A stretch of 30,869 nt of DNA from Branchiostoma floridae (lineage: Eukaryota; Chordata; Leptocardii; Amphioxiformes; Branchiostomatidae). The notes under the pieces were generated by a model that made no database searches, was not told the DNA's origin, and saw only the letters and a program-made list of their open reading frames with translations. Below, in pieces: positions 11,301-19,097 of this stretch. A program made the translations under genes and the position numbers. Each line of letters starts with the position of its first letter. The first letter of the stretch is position 1. The DNA lies in the NCBI RefSeq assembly GCF_000003815.2, contig NC_049994.1, forward strand, positions 18,878,751 through 18,909,619, read 5' to 3'.

Positions 11301-12733
11301 GTTGACAATGTGTGTCGGCGCCCTTTCGCATAGGATAATATCATTAAAACCCGTTTTTCAAGGTCTCAGTTCAGTCCTTCTAATTAATTTTTGCGGTTTT
11401 CGCGACGATTGTAATGCCCTGATGCACATGTAGTTGTATAAGGTATCTAGGCACAAAGACAATTTCTTGCTAGTTTAATAGGACCTGAGCTACTCAGAAC
11501 ATTTTGTATGAAGCCACATCCTGTCAGAAACTTTAACAACTAATGCTTTTGTCTTACAGATATTTCTCCTCACCATCGTGACTTGCTTTGTTGGCAAGAC
11601 GCAAGTTGTCAAGAAGATCTTTAAAAAGAAGCGGGGCCCCGCTTTGATTAAAGCCAGCGTGGTGTCTTCACAAAGGGAGGCAGGCTTCAACTGTAAGTTT
11701 CAGCTCATCAGTTTGTAAAAAAGAACAATTACCATAAAGGCTGAAGTAAACTGTGCACATGTTACCACATGTTTGACGGAAGCCATTTTGTGTAGTTTCA
11801 GTGTGCTCCCAGTCATACCCTGTATTCTTAATTGATCTTATTTCTTGTTGCTTCAGTCTTTAATCCAGGTTGTGAGCTTTTTTCTTCTAACAAATACAGA
11901 CCTTTTGATATTCTATGCTTTCTAAAGGCGATGCATTTCGCATGAGGAGAAAGATGGAGCGACTTTCAATGAGGTCCCTTGCCAACATCAAACAAGCGCG
12001 AATGAGGCAGCGCAGGGACAGGAGATTTGGGGAAACCGTGTGGGACATCGCGTGGTTCTGCTGTTTCCTCCTGCTCGTGCTCAGCATCGCCAACGAGTAC
12101 CACAACACCACAGAAAGTTTCCATCAGACACTGAGCACAACCAACACCTTCCTGCAGTCTGTGGACGACGTGAGTTCCTTTAGTAGTATCCAGTATTTGG
12201 TTATTTTGCTGCTAAGGTCCCTGACACGGGTGTTGGCAGCAGTCGGCTTAATTTCACATCGCGCTTCCAAGCGGCCGGCTCTATCCAGCGGATCTACACT
12301 GTCAAGGCACCTTGTACACCTTGATGTCTTTCCTGACATACTCCAGCCAAGATTTCCTGGGTCTACCCCACCTTCTGCTACCGGCACCTGTAGACAAACT
12401 TTAAAAAACATTTTGAAGCCAGTGGAAAGCCATTAATGTTGACAAGGACAAAATAGATGGTAATCAGAACATGGATTCAATGGGTTCCATTTGTACCCTT
12501 GTTGAGGAATATACAATTACTGTGTACTGTAAACTCACGAGGCTTTGTTTCTCCACAGGTAAATGATCATCTCACCTTCTGGTCCTGGCTGAACGAGACC
12601 GCTCTGCAGAGCTTCTACCCGGAGACTTCCTACAATGACGACAAGCCCCGCTGGTTTGAGAGGGGCTTCACAGCTGACAGGCAGACAGTCCTGGTCTACC
12701 CACCTAGCCTGATCCAAGGCCGAGTAAAGCAAG
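8247..12733 (+). CDS. Polycystin-1-family receptor/channel subunit, partial gene (nine exons, 640 codons)
   Basis: Nine exons with consensus GT/AG borders join into one open frame of 1920 nt: 8247-8395, 8801-9025, 9307-9471, 9640-9800, 9971-10149, 10399-10889, 11560-11692, 11928-12169 and 12559-12733. Domain order is GPS autoproteolysis motif, TM1, PLAT (lipid/protein-binding beta sandwich), TM2-TM5, a basic cytoplasmic segment, TM6 and the start of the extracellular polycystin (TOP) domain. This is the diagnostic order of PKD1/PKD1L/PKDREJ proteins, large 11-TM membrane proteins that pair with PKD2-type TRP channels in ciliary or sperm sensing. The upstream ectodomain (REJ/PKD repeats) is not in the window. 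The last five TMs, including the pore-like region, are not found between 12734 and 18660. The frame begins and ends in phase 1. I am confident of the family but not of the orthologue. Confidence 0.93.
8801..9025 (+). CDS. Polycystin exon b: GPS cleavage site and first transmembrane segment
   Basis: Acceptor TTTCCACAG and donor AAG|GTAAGT; 75 codons, phase 0 to 0. It contains CHCNHLTAFG, the second half of the GPS motif with both Cys and the His-Leu/Thr scissile site intact, so self-cleavage is expected by analogy with the family. About 25 residues later the hydrophobic run VAIVSTIIAALCLFSF forms TM1, followed by a basic stop-transfer end (ERVGKRK). Confidence 0.92.
9307..9471 (+). CDS. Polycystin exon c: first half of the PLAT domain
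   Basis: Acceptor TTACAG and donor AAG|GTTAGG; 55 codons, phase 0 to 0. After a VRLDDLQNGYRYRL entry strand it contains IIWTGAARHAGTESTV and TFKLFGDAA, matching the typical PLAT run of an aromatic-Thr-Gly strand, a small-residue/Gly-Thr turn and a hydrophobic strand ending in Gly. Confidence 0.92.
9640..9800 (+). CDS. Polycystin exon d: second half of the PLAT domain
   Basis: Acceptor CTGTTTTAG and donor ACT|GTGAGT; phase 0 to 2. It encodes VFTPGSQVTLIF, then LGNMEQLQLMHDNSGEG and SWHVDKAAVQDLTTGKL. The F-x-x-G-S, L-G-x-hydrophobic, HDNSG and W-x-hydrophobic-x-x-V-x-x-DL-x-TG spacing is that of the polycystin PLAT domain. Confidence 0.93.
9971..10149 (+). CDS. Polycystin exon e: end of PLAT domain and linker to TM2
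   Basis: Acceptor GAACTGCAG and donor GAAG|GTAACA; phase 2 to 1. It begins SYFFCGEWLAADRGDGQV, the closing PLAT strand with the F-x-C-x-x-WL pattern. A cytoplasmic linker follows and ends HLFLSIAIMPE, a conserved-looking lead into the second membrane segment. Confidence 0.9.
10399..10889 (+). CDS. Polycystin exon f: TM2 to TM5
   Basis: Acceptor CTTTACAG and donor AAG|GTAAGG; phase 1 to 0, the longest exon. It starts DSIFTRSQRLGCCLSLLL, the FTR-x-QRL-x-CC motif typical of polycystin TM2. Further hydrophobic runs lie at GVYTGIMASLTCLPVIGAI (TM3) and YVAWVLVVLSAVGSSVFTVL (TM4). SGYFLAFLADIFVMQPGK opens TM5, which continues into the next exon. A hydrophilic Gly/Pro/Gln loop separates TM3 from TM4. 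Confidence 0.93.
11116..11421. mobile_element. Short non-autonomous hAT-like element in a polycystin intron
   Basis: The segment is bounded by CAGGGC at 11116 and GCCCTG ending at 11421. Flanking 8-mers ATGTACAT and ATGCACAT match at 7 of 8 positions and look like an 8-bp target-site duplication, the size typical of hAT transposons. The inner sequence has the TGACGGA/TCCGTCA inverted words and no open frame. It lies in the intron between exons f and g. Confidence 0.5.
11560..11692 (+). CDS. Polycystin exon g: end of TM5 and basic cytoplasmic segment
   Basis: Acceptor TGTCTTACAG and donor AACT|GTAAGT; phase 0 to 1. It encodes IFLLTIVTCFVGKTQVVKK, completing TM5, then a Lys-rich stretch (KIFKKKRGPALIKAS) predicted to face the cytoplasm. 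Confidence 0.88.
11928..12169 (+). CDS. Polycystin exon h: basic linker and TM6
   Basis: The acceptor is TTTCTAAAG. An alternative AG at 11898-11899 would give an in-frame stop, so 11928 is preferred. Donor GAC|GTGAGT; phase 1 to 0. An Arg/Met-rich helix (MRRKMERLSMRSLANIKQAR) precedes WDIAWFCCFLLLVLSIAN, the S1-like segment that starts the channel half. It ends in the extracellular EYHNTTESFHQTL with an N-glycosylation sequon. Confidence 0.88.
12559..12733 (+). CDS. Polycystin exon i: start of the extracellular polycystin (TOP) domain
   Basis: Acceptor TTTCTCCACAG and donor CAAG|GTGGGT; phase 0 to 1. It encodes VNDHLTFWSWLNETALQSF, then YPPSLIQGRVKQ. The W-x-W-L-x-x-x-L entry and the hydrophobic-Gly-x-x-R-hydrophobic exit match the first part of the polycystin extracellular domain. 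The next exon should start in phase 1, and I find no continuation in visible sequence. Confidence 0.88.
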
Positions 12734-13002
12734 GTGGGTGGAATCACTTTATGAAACACTTGCTGTGGGCTTGCATGACATGCCTCAATGTATTCCACAA
12801 TCATGCAGTCTTACCACAGGAAATGCATGTTGCATTTTGAAAAGCTACAAATTAAAAGGGATCATTATTTCAAACTATTCGGAAAGAATCTTTGTTCACA
12901 TAGTACGCAAAAAAGATAAATGTAATACCAAAATAGCCAAATAACCAAGGAGGTAATAGCACCTACATGTAGGCTCTGTAACCTCCTCGAAATAACTGAC
13001 TG
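12734..13002. other. Intronic sequence with an inverted AAGGAGGT/ACCTCCT remnant next to the gap
   Basis: This follows the last visible polycystin donor. CCAAGGAGGT at about 12945 and ACCTCCTCG near 12981 form a small inverted pair. The same CCAAGGAGGTT...AACCTCCT pair occurs at about 22887-22918, so both may be remnants of one foldback element family. Confidence 0.4.
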
Positions 13003-13411
13003 NNNNNNNNNNNNNNNNNNNNNNNNNNNNNNNNNNNNNNNNNNNNNNNNNNNNNNNNNNNNNNNNNNNNNNNNNNNNNNNNNNNNNNNNNNNNNNNNNN
13101 NNNNNNNNNNNNNNNNNNNNNNNNNNNNNNNNNNNNNNNNNNNNNNNNNNNNNNNNNNNNNNNNNNNNNNNNNNNNNNNNNNNNNNNNNNNNNNNNNNNN
13201 NNNNNNNNNNNNNNNNNNNNNNNNNNNNNNNNNNNNNNNNNNNNNNNNNNNNNNNNNNNNNNNNNNNNNNNNNNNNNNNNNNNNNNNNNNNNNNNNNNNN
13301 NNNNNNNNNNNNNNNNNNNNNNNNNNNNNNNNNNNNNNNNNNNNNNNNNNNNNNNNNNNNNNNNNNNNNNNNNNNNNNNNNNNNNNNNNNNNNNNNNNNN
13401 NNNNNNNNNNN
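13003..13411. other. Assembly gap of 409 N
   Basis: This run of N could hide one or two short exons of the polycystin gene. It cannot, as sized, hold the remaining ~500 or more codons with introns. Confidence 0.95.
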
Positions 13412-13749
13412 CAGATGGAGACAGGGAGTGATCATCTTTGGAGTCTTGACATAACGTTAAACTGATCCCACCTCCATTACTGATCATTTTTGTGTGTTTT
13501 CGTTCGTGTAATATCAGCAGTTTAGTCTAGGATCTAGGATGTAAATACTTCTGTTATCAGTAAATGGACAGGTTTGAAAAGACTTCAAGTACATTTATCT
13601 CATTTAATAGGTACCAAAGGTACTCTTATTACTATCTTGAATAATGTGTGTTATGCCTTGATCTATATATGATATGAAATATTTTAAACAACAATAACTT
13701 TCAAGACTTGGTGTAATAGATTACCAAGTTCAATTTTTGACTGCCTAGA
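13412..13749. repeat. Upstream copy of a tandemly duplicated flank
   Basis: From GGAGTCTTGACATAA (about 13439) to the ATG at 13750, this aligns with 14230-14439 in the same order (CAGTAAATG, TTCAAGACTTGGTGT, TTTTTGACT). One ~75-bp insertion is present here and absent downstream. The pair brackets the open frame at 13750-14046. Confidence 0.75.
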
Positions 13750-14046
13750 ATGGCAGTTATGGTTCACAAAAAAGCTATCTCAATCGCCCGGGCAGTGGAC
13801 TTCGCAGAGGGACAAGACGTGAACAGGGTTGTGTATGACGGCAGGCATATGACGGGCCATTTGGAGACGTGTTTCGAACAAGGGAAACTCACACCGTTTG
13901 ACCAGCCGCAGAACGAAAGTCGTTTCAACCAAGACACACCAAATCTCAGTGGTCTGCAAGCGAGGAAGGCGTTTGGAAAGGATGGAGAGGTGCAAGGCAT
14001 GCCGGAGTATCTTTCACTGCCTGCCAGTCAACCCTTCGAAGAATAG
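13750..14046 (+). CDS. Uncharacterised small ORF (98 codons), possibly a single-exon gene or terminal exon
   Basis: A clean open frame starts at the first ATG after an in-frame stop at 13738 and ends TAG. The protein is hydrophilic with no signal peptide or membrane segment. It contains stretches such as FAEGQDVNRVVYDGRHM and LQARKAFGKDGEVQG, and GC-richer codons than its AT-rich surroundings, which argues for real coding. I do not recognise the family. It sits between two copies of the same flanking sequence. The start of a decayed second copy at 14439 preserves the first codons (MVLMFDKET versus MAVMVHKKA) before a stop. A splice acceptor (GCCTAG) just before the ATG means that it could instead be a terminal exon, but not of the polycystin gene, whose phase would not match. 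Confidence 0.45.
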   Translation: MAVMVHKKAISIARAVDFAEGQDVNRVVYDGRHMTGHLETCFEQGKLTPFDQPQNESRFNQDTPNLSGLQARKAFGKDGEVQGMPEYLSLPASQPFEE

Positions 14047-14229
14047 AACATGGGCATGTGGTGACTGCGTTATGTAAAAGACAGCCTTCACAACAGCGTA
14101 AACAGGACTGCGTTGATTGACATCGAGGATAATTGTTTGTTCTCCAGACCGAAAACACTCGAGGATGTCTCTCCTTATGGACGAAAATGAGGAAAACAAT
14201 GTAGGATGAAAATACGGTTCGGTCTTCTC

Positions 14230-14471
14230 TGGAGTCTTGACATAATGTTGAACTGATCTCACCACTGACCAATGTTTGTGTGTAACTTGTGTGAAATATT
14301 TGATTTAGTCTAGATGGTGCCTATTTCTGTCATCAGTAAATGTGCTGGTTTAAGAAGACTTTGTAAAGTCCATTTACATTATCTTATAGATGCTAACCTT
14401 CAGGACTTGGTGTGTCCAAGTTAGATTTTTGACTTAAAATGGTACTTATGTTTGACAAAGAAACTAAATAA
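14230..14471 (+). pseudogene. Decayed tandem copy of the 13750 ORF unit (flank plus first 10 codons)
   Basis: 14230-14438 repeats the flank at 13439-13749. From ATG at 14439 the frame keeps the pattern M-x-x-M-x-x-K, then stops at the eleventh codon (TAA). This suggests tandem duplication of a ~700-790-bp unit followed by loss of the second ORF. Confidence 0.5.
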
Positions 14472-14571
14472 CTATACAGTAGATAGTTATTATGTCACTT
14501 TGTCACTTGATAAGATGATGGTCAGGTAGACAAACTACTGCTTGTAAATATTGCGTGTGCTTAATTGTGGG

Positions 14572-14840
14572 GTCATGTGGCATAACGACAGGGTGTTTGG
14601 GCCGGGACCTTGAGATTCCGGATTCAAATCTGCTTAGTATGTCAACGATCTTGTGCCCTTGGGAAAGGCACTTTACAAAACTTTCCTCACTTTCCTCAGG
14701 TGGAAATGAGTGCCTAGCTTCGGTTAGAGTCGTCCCTTGAATAGGACGTTAAAAGAATATCCCGTGTTTGTGAAAAGCCACTCCTCGAGCACGTTAAAGA
14801 ATCCACCACACTAAGGCTTATAAAAAAAGTACTGGTCCTT
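14572..14840 (+). mobile_element. tRNA-derived SINE
   Basis: The tRNA-like head TGGCATAACGACAGG is followed about 35 bp later by a B-box-like GGATTCAAATC. A conserved tail follows (CCCTTGGGAAAGGCACTTTA, then TTTCCTCA...CAGGTGGAAATGAG and CCTAGCTTCGGTT). The same tail occurs in reverse at about 26995-27165, and related heads occur in reverse at 19095-19210 and 21371-21483. Confidence 0.75.
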
Positions 14841-15606
14841 CTTTGCGTGAGTGAATGAAGACTCACAGTCCAGTCTCTGAGTTGGCATGTTGAAAAAGGT
14901 GATAATGAATGATAATAACCTGTTGTTTCAACCCTACCACAAATGTGGTAAGTCTCAGAGAGATAATTACATTTGCATGAAAGCTTGCAGAGCAGACGTA
15001 TTTGGAATCAGTACAAAACTTGTAACATCTTCTTATAACAGACCAAAAACAGTCTTAAAAACTGTTACTCCCAATTTTCTTCTAACAGTGACAGTTTTAA
15101 AGGTAAACAACATACCTTCGACGGCTATCAGCCCATCTTGTTACAATCACAGCCTAACTTTATTGCTGTGCATTTATTGTAGCTTTGAATGATCAATATG
15201 CACAGCCAGAGCTGCCCAATTGTTAACAAAGGATTAGTGTTGAAGATGAGCAATGATGTGAATGTGTGCAAAGCCTATAGGCAGTATTACTTAGACAATA
15301 TGTTGTATTTTCTTAAAAGGTACTCAATGTAAGATTAAGAAGATTCAGAAAATGCTTGAAGTAAATTTTATGACCATTTCTTTAAATGGTATGTATGTCT
15401 CAAATGGATTGGATAACAATAGGTAATAAAACTGTGAGAACAACAGACCAAACAAAGTCATAGAAAAGCTTACAGTGTGATTACATTCTGCCAGGTGTTT
15501 TTTTGGTACCAGCAAAAAATTGGGGAACCACAGTGTGAATCTTATGTGTGACATTTATTAGTGTCATAAATTTGGAATGATGTGCATCCCAACGTCAATA
15601 ACTGTT
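14841..15606. other. Non-coding, nothing recognised
   Basis: AT-rich sequence. The open frames at 14887-15192 and 15345-15554 lack recognisable domains or splice context. Confidence 0.45.
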
Positions 15607-15824
15607 TACTGTAAATGCAGAAATGTTCGCGGTGGTTTAATGTTCGTGGTTTTCACGGTGGCCACTTCGAATTCACCGCGAATTCAAAACCACAGCGAAC
15701 ATTTTTCCTTGGCAGTAAGAGACTACAGTGCATGGTGCCACCGCGAAGTTAAAACCACCGCGAAAAGTCCATTTTCCTGCTACCGCGAAATTAAATCCCC
15801 GCGAGCTTAAATGCATTTACAGTA
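15607..15824. mobile_element. Complete palindromic MITE, 218 bp
   Basis: Perfect 13-bp terminal inverted repeats (TACTGTAAATGCA at 15607-15619 and its complement at 15812-15824). If the outer TA is the target site, the TIR is CTGTAAATGCA with a TA duplication, as in Tc1/mariner-type elements. The interior is a quasi-palindrome of CGCGGTGGTTTTAA / TTAAAACCACCGCG words, so single strands could fold into a long hairpin. There is no coding capacity. A partial relative lies at 3553-3641. Confidence 0.82.
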
Positions 15825-15989
15825 CATTAAAGATTTTGCTATTTTGGTCTTACAGCAGAAACAAAATTTCTACTTTTGAGGACATTTAATTTTTAACTTA
15901 TTTATACCTATTTATTTATCTACGTATGAAAAGCATGCAGCCTTAAGGCGTTTTCAGTGTGTCCTGGGGAAGACCCCAAACATAGATAA

Positions 15990-16525
15990 GGCCACAGCAA
16001 GTAAATTTTATGGATGACATCCTCTGCAGACTGCAAAAATAATGCGATAGGGCGAAAAAAAAACAAGATGGGTGAAAAAAAACAAGATGGCTACATTTTC
16101 AAAAATAGGCACCATGAAGTTGTGATGAATGTTGTAACAACAATTAAAGGGACAAAACATGGTAGAAGAGCCAACAAGGCATTCATTCCTGTATTCAAGA
16201 CATGTACTGGTGTGCTAAAAGTGACACTAGTGTGGTAGACTGGCATCACCATCAAAGTTGGTAACCACACTCATGGCATCCATATTGGTGTCACTTTTAC
16301 AACTCTCCAGTAAGTTTGTTTTCTACGACTATAGTCCTGGGTACATCGCAAGTGTCACTTCTACTAGTACAATTACCAGGCTACAACACAACATATTTGC
16401 TCATTTTGGTACTTTATCGGCATGTTGACCATCCCTGCAGAAGAAAAAAAAAATTTTTTTTTCTGAAATCAGACGAAAACTAATGCTCGCGCTGATGTCA
16501 TCCATAAAATTTACTTGCTGTGGCC
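15990..16525. mobile_element. Inverted-repeat element, 536 bp, perfect 31-bp TIRs
   Basis: 15990-16020 is the exact reverse complement of 16495-16525; the TIR begins GGCCACAGCAAGTAAATTTT. Both outer flanks show TAAG at or next to the boundary. The inner sequence contains further inverted words (AGTGACAC/GTGTCACT) and homopolymer runs but no transposase. The TIR tip GGCCACA-C/G-CAA resembles that of the element at 28972-29427, suggesting one family. Confidence 0.8.
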
Positions 16526-17190
16526 TAAGAACCAAAAAAAGAGTGACCTTCTTGTGAATATTTGCTAAAATGCTGCGTTTTCCATCTGTAAACTCTTGTT
16601 CCATTCATATCTTCTGTCACTTCACAAATAGATTTCTATTGTAAGTATCGACCCGTTGTGTTAACACACCCACACAACCCTGGAGCCAAACTGTTACAGC
16701 TTCACTTACATTCTATGTACTGGTTCATCTTGGAAGGAAATACATGTACAGCCAGGGCTGCCTAACCAGCCGGTGGCTATTTCATACGGCTAAGTCTGCT
16801 GACAAAGAAAACATCCAGCTGTTACATGTAAACTACTGTTTCTTCATCTCTGTCGACTTATGCATCATTAGGAAATTCTGTTAGATTGCGTGTAATTATT
16901 ACCTGAGCATGTGTTATTATAATTATATTCAGATACAGTGTAAGTCATATATACAATGTCACTTCATAGCTGTTGCAGCAGCAATATTGTAAGTCACAGA
17001 CACCCTAGATCCCATACATGATAAGCTGGCAAAACTGTGTTGAACAACAACGAGCACACGGTGCATTGTATGTGCCTGCAGGGTTTGTCTGATTATCATG
17101 CATGCATGTTAGCAAGAAACTGAAATGTTGAAAAGCGTGAGTTTTATATTAAAACATAACGTACAAACTGGGCGTCTGTTATTACTGCGT
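16526..17190. other. Non-coding, nothing recognised
   Basis: AT-rich sequence with only short open frames, no repeat or RNA gene that I can identify. Confidence 0.4.
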
Positions 17191-17212
17191 TTCATGGGTT
17201 ACTGTTGTTGTC

Positions 17213-17485
17213 TATGTGTGTGTGTGTGCGTGTATGTGCGCGCGCATGTGTATGTGCGCGTGCATATGTACGTGTGTGTGCGTGTATGCGCGGGCGTGTG
17301 TGTGTGCATAAGTACGTGCGTATGTGCATGTGTGTGTTTGTTCGCATGTGTGTGTGTGTGCATATGTACGTGTGTGGTGCGTATGTGTGTGTGTGCATAT
17401 ATACATAAGTGTGTTTGCGCGTGCGTGTGTCTGTGCATATGTACGTAAGTGTGTGTGTGTTTGTTCGCAGGTGTGTGCGCGTGTA
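17213..17485. repeat. GT/GC-rich simple repeat with a strict purine-pyrimidine core
   Basis: Imperfect (TG)n with GCGCGC and CATATG interruptions. Positions 17213-17292 alternate pyrimidine-purine without one exception for 80 bp, including CG-rich segments. This is strong Z-DNA-forming sequence. The Cys/Val- and His/Thr-rich frames read from it are artefacts. Confidence 0.92.
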
Positions 17486-17559
17486 TTAACAATACATGTA
17501 CTTGTTATGTATTACACAATTCAGCCTAGAGGGCTGCTATGTTTTACAGAATTACATGG

Positions 17560-18000
17560 GATGACGTCATCTCCGGATGAATGATTATAAGCAGAGAAGG
17601 GCTGTCTCCTCCAGGAGCCTTAGTGTGCCTGAGTTGCATAACCCTTCCTGTTGGCAGGAAATTAGAATGCCTGAGCTCCATAAAGGTGACAGAGGAAAAG
17701 ATGGAAGGACACATAAGAGAGTGGACTGGTTTAAGCCTAGCTGAAGCGATGCGAGTGGCAGAAGATAGAACTAGGTGGAGGAGGTGGACCAGCGAATTGT
17801 CATGGTGCCCCAATGACCCACTAGAAGGTCAGGGGATAGGTGAGATAAAGGTGCAGAGGTAAACGTCATACAATAAAACAAGATTTCAGAGACAATGTGA
17901 TACCTCCATGAAATATTTTGAGTCTTTGTGGATTTACTGTTTCATCATGTCTCATTGAATATGCTAATAAAGCTATCATAATCTATTCTATTCATGATGG
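17560..18000 (+). pseudogene. Paralogue of the 3' end at 22530-22770, interrupted by a retrotransposon fragment
   Basis: CATCTCCGGATGAA at 17568 onward aligns with 22540 onward (TGTCTCCTC, GGAGCCT, GAGTTGCATAAC, then CATACAATAAAAC, GATATTTTGAG-type, CTTTGTGGATTTAC and AATAAAGCT words in the same order). This region therefore looks like the terminal exon and 3'UTR of a second, lost copy of the secreted-protein gene, or a shared repeat. About 160 bp at roughly 17690-17850 is extra here. Confidence 0.55.
17690..17850 (+). mobile_element. Fragment of a retrotransposon polyprotein C-terminus
   Basis: The frame encodes GHIREWTGLSLAEAMRVAED followed by RTRWRRW. The pattern EWTGLSLAEA-x-R-x-AEDR-x-x-W is what I associate with the extreme C-terminus of reverse-transcriptase polyproteins of invertebrate retroelements. 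The rest of the element is absent, and the fragment is missing from the homologous sequence near 22640, so it is an insertion. The family call is from pattern memory and needs a search. Confidence 0.5.
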
Positions 18001-18664
18001 TCTTCTTCATGGAGGTAATAAAATTAGTTTCACCTGGAAAGTAATGATCACAATGACTTGAATTTTGGTAGACATTCAGAAAACAGCTTTTTTTTATTTT
18101 TCAATCCTCGGGGTGGGGGCCGCTAACTTAACAACCATCCCTCGTAGACAGCAAGTCATTTCGAACTTGCACATATGCTACCTATGTACGCAAACATCAA
18201 GATATCTGAGTTTACATTTTCAGGTCCATTTTTGTCAGGTGGGAACATGTCTGTGTATGCAGCTGTACAGGAAGGCAGGTACGTGTGCCCAGGAGTCCTC
18301 CGTGTCCAACACGGTTTTGCTTAATTATAGATAAGAACTTATATCAAATACCTGTTGACATTGAAACGGGACAACGCCATTTGAATGCTACTTCGTGTAT
18401 TATTGTATGGGTGCAAATAAGGATGAATTGCGTTATTTACCGTGATACATGTGCTTCTACATGTATCTGCAGGGATCTGCAAGGACTGGATCGTTATTCT
18501 GTGCGTGCTTTAATTAACGTTATGATAACCACCCTTCGTGCAACTGTGGTTCAGGCCAGCCTAAAACGTCATAACGGATGCGATAATCTCACAAGATACG
18601 TATGTTCAGATATCAGCCAGGTTATTCTATAGTCACGGTTTGTCCGAACTAACGGTTTCTGACG
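18001..18664. other. Upstream region of the secreted-protein gene
   Basis: No exon recognised. The last ~60 bp before the ATG at 18665 would hold the 5'UTR. CTATAGTC near 18628 is not a convincing TATA box. Confidence 0.35.
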
Positions 18665-18782
18665 ATGAAGGCTCTGCTTGTCCTGTCCCTGGCGGTGTGC
18701 GCCTGGGGGGCTACACTGAGGCCAAGATGGTCTGTCACAACAACCAGGACGACAAAGATAACAACGACAACACTCAGACCGG
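18665..18782 (+). CDS. Exon 1: signal peptide and Thr-rich linker
   Basis: ATG in GACGATGA context, hydrophobic h-region LLVLSLAVCAWG with small residues for cleavage near AWGA, then TTTRTTKITTTTLRPG. Donor CCGG|GTACGA, phase 1. The Thr segment and the intron start are homologous to exon 5 and its following intron (shared GATTT.ATGTC..TTA, TAGTCAACAC and AATGACAGTAATGTA words). Confidence 0.7.
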
Positions 18783-19061
18783 GTACGAGCGATTTTATGT
18801 CTTATTGTAGTCAACACTCCGACGTACTATAGACCAATGACAGTAATGTACAATCCATATGGTAAATCTCTTGAACAGTTGATATAAAAGCGGATATACA
18901 TCACCGGTCGGATCATAGTAAAGCCTTTAAACATGGCACATGCTACTTTCTCTGCTTAGCATTGAAGTGTAACATTTTTGGTACTACATTCCGCTCAACT
19001 TACAGAACTTATTTTAACAGTACCATGTGCAAAGTACACACAGAAGGTAAAGGTCAGACCG

Positions 19062-19097
<36 letters not shown>

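Noticed and set aside
12896-13487. Minus-strand frames spanning the N gap
   Set aside because: Most of their length is N, so they carry no evidence of coding.
13749-14046. The 98-codon frame as the next polycystin exon
   Set aside because: The polycystin chain needs a phase-1 entry. From the AG at 13748 that phase reads into a stop after about 25 codons, and the sequence does not resemble the polycystin domain.
17125-17584. Cys/Val-rich and His/Thr-rich frames
   Set aside because: They come from the (TG)n/(CA)n simple repeat.
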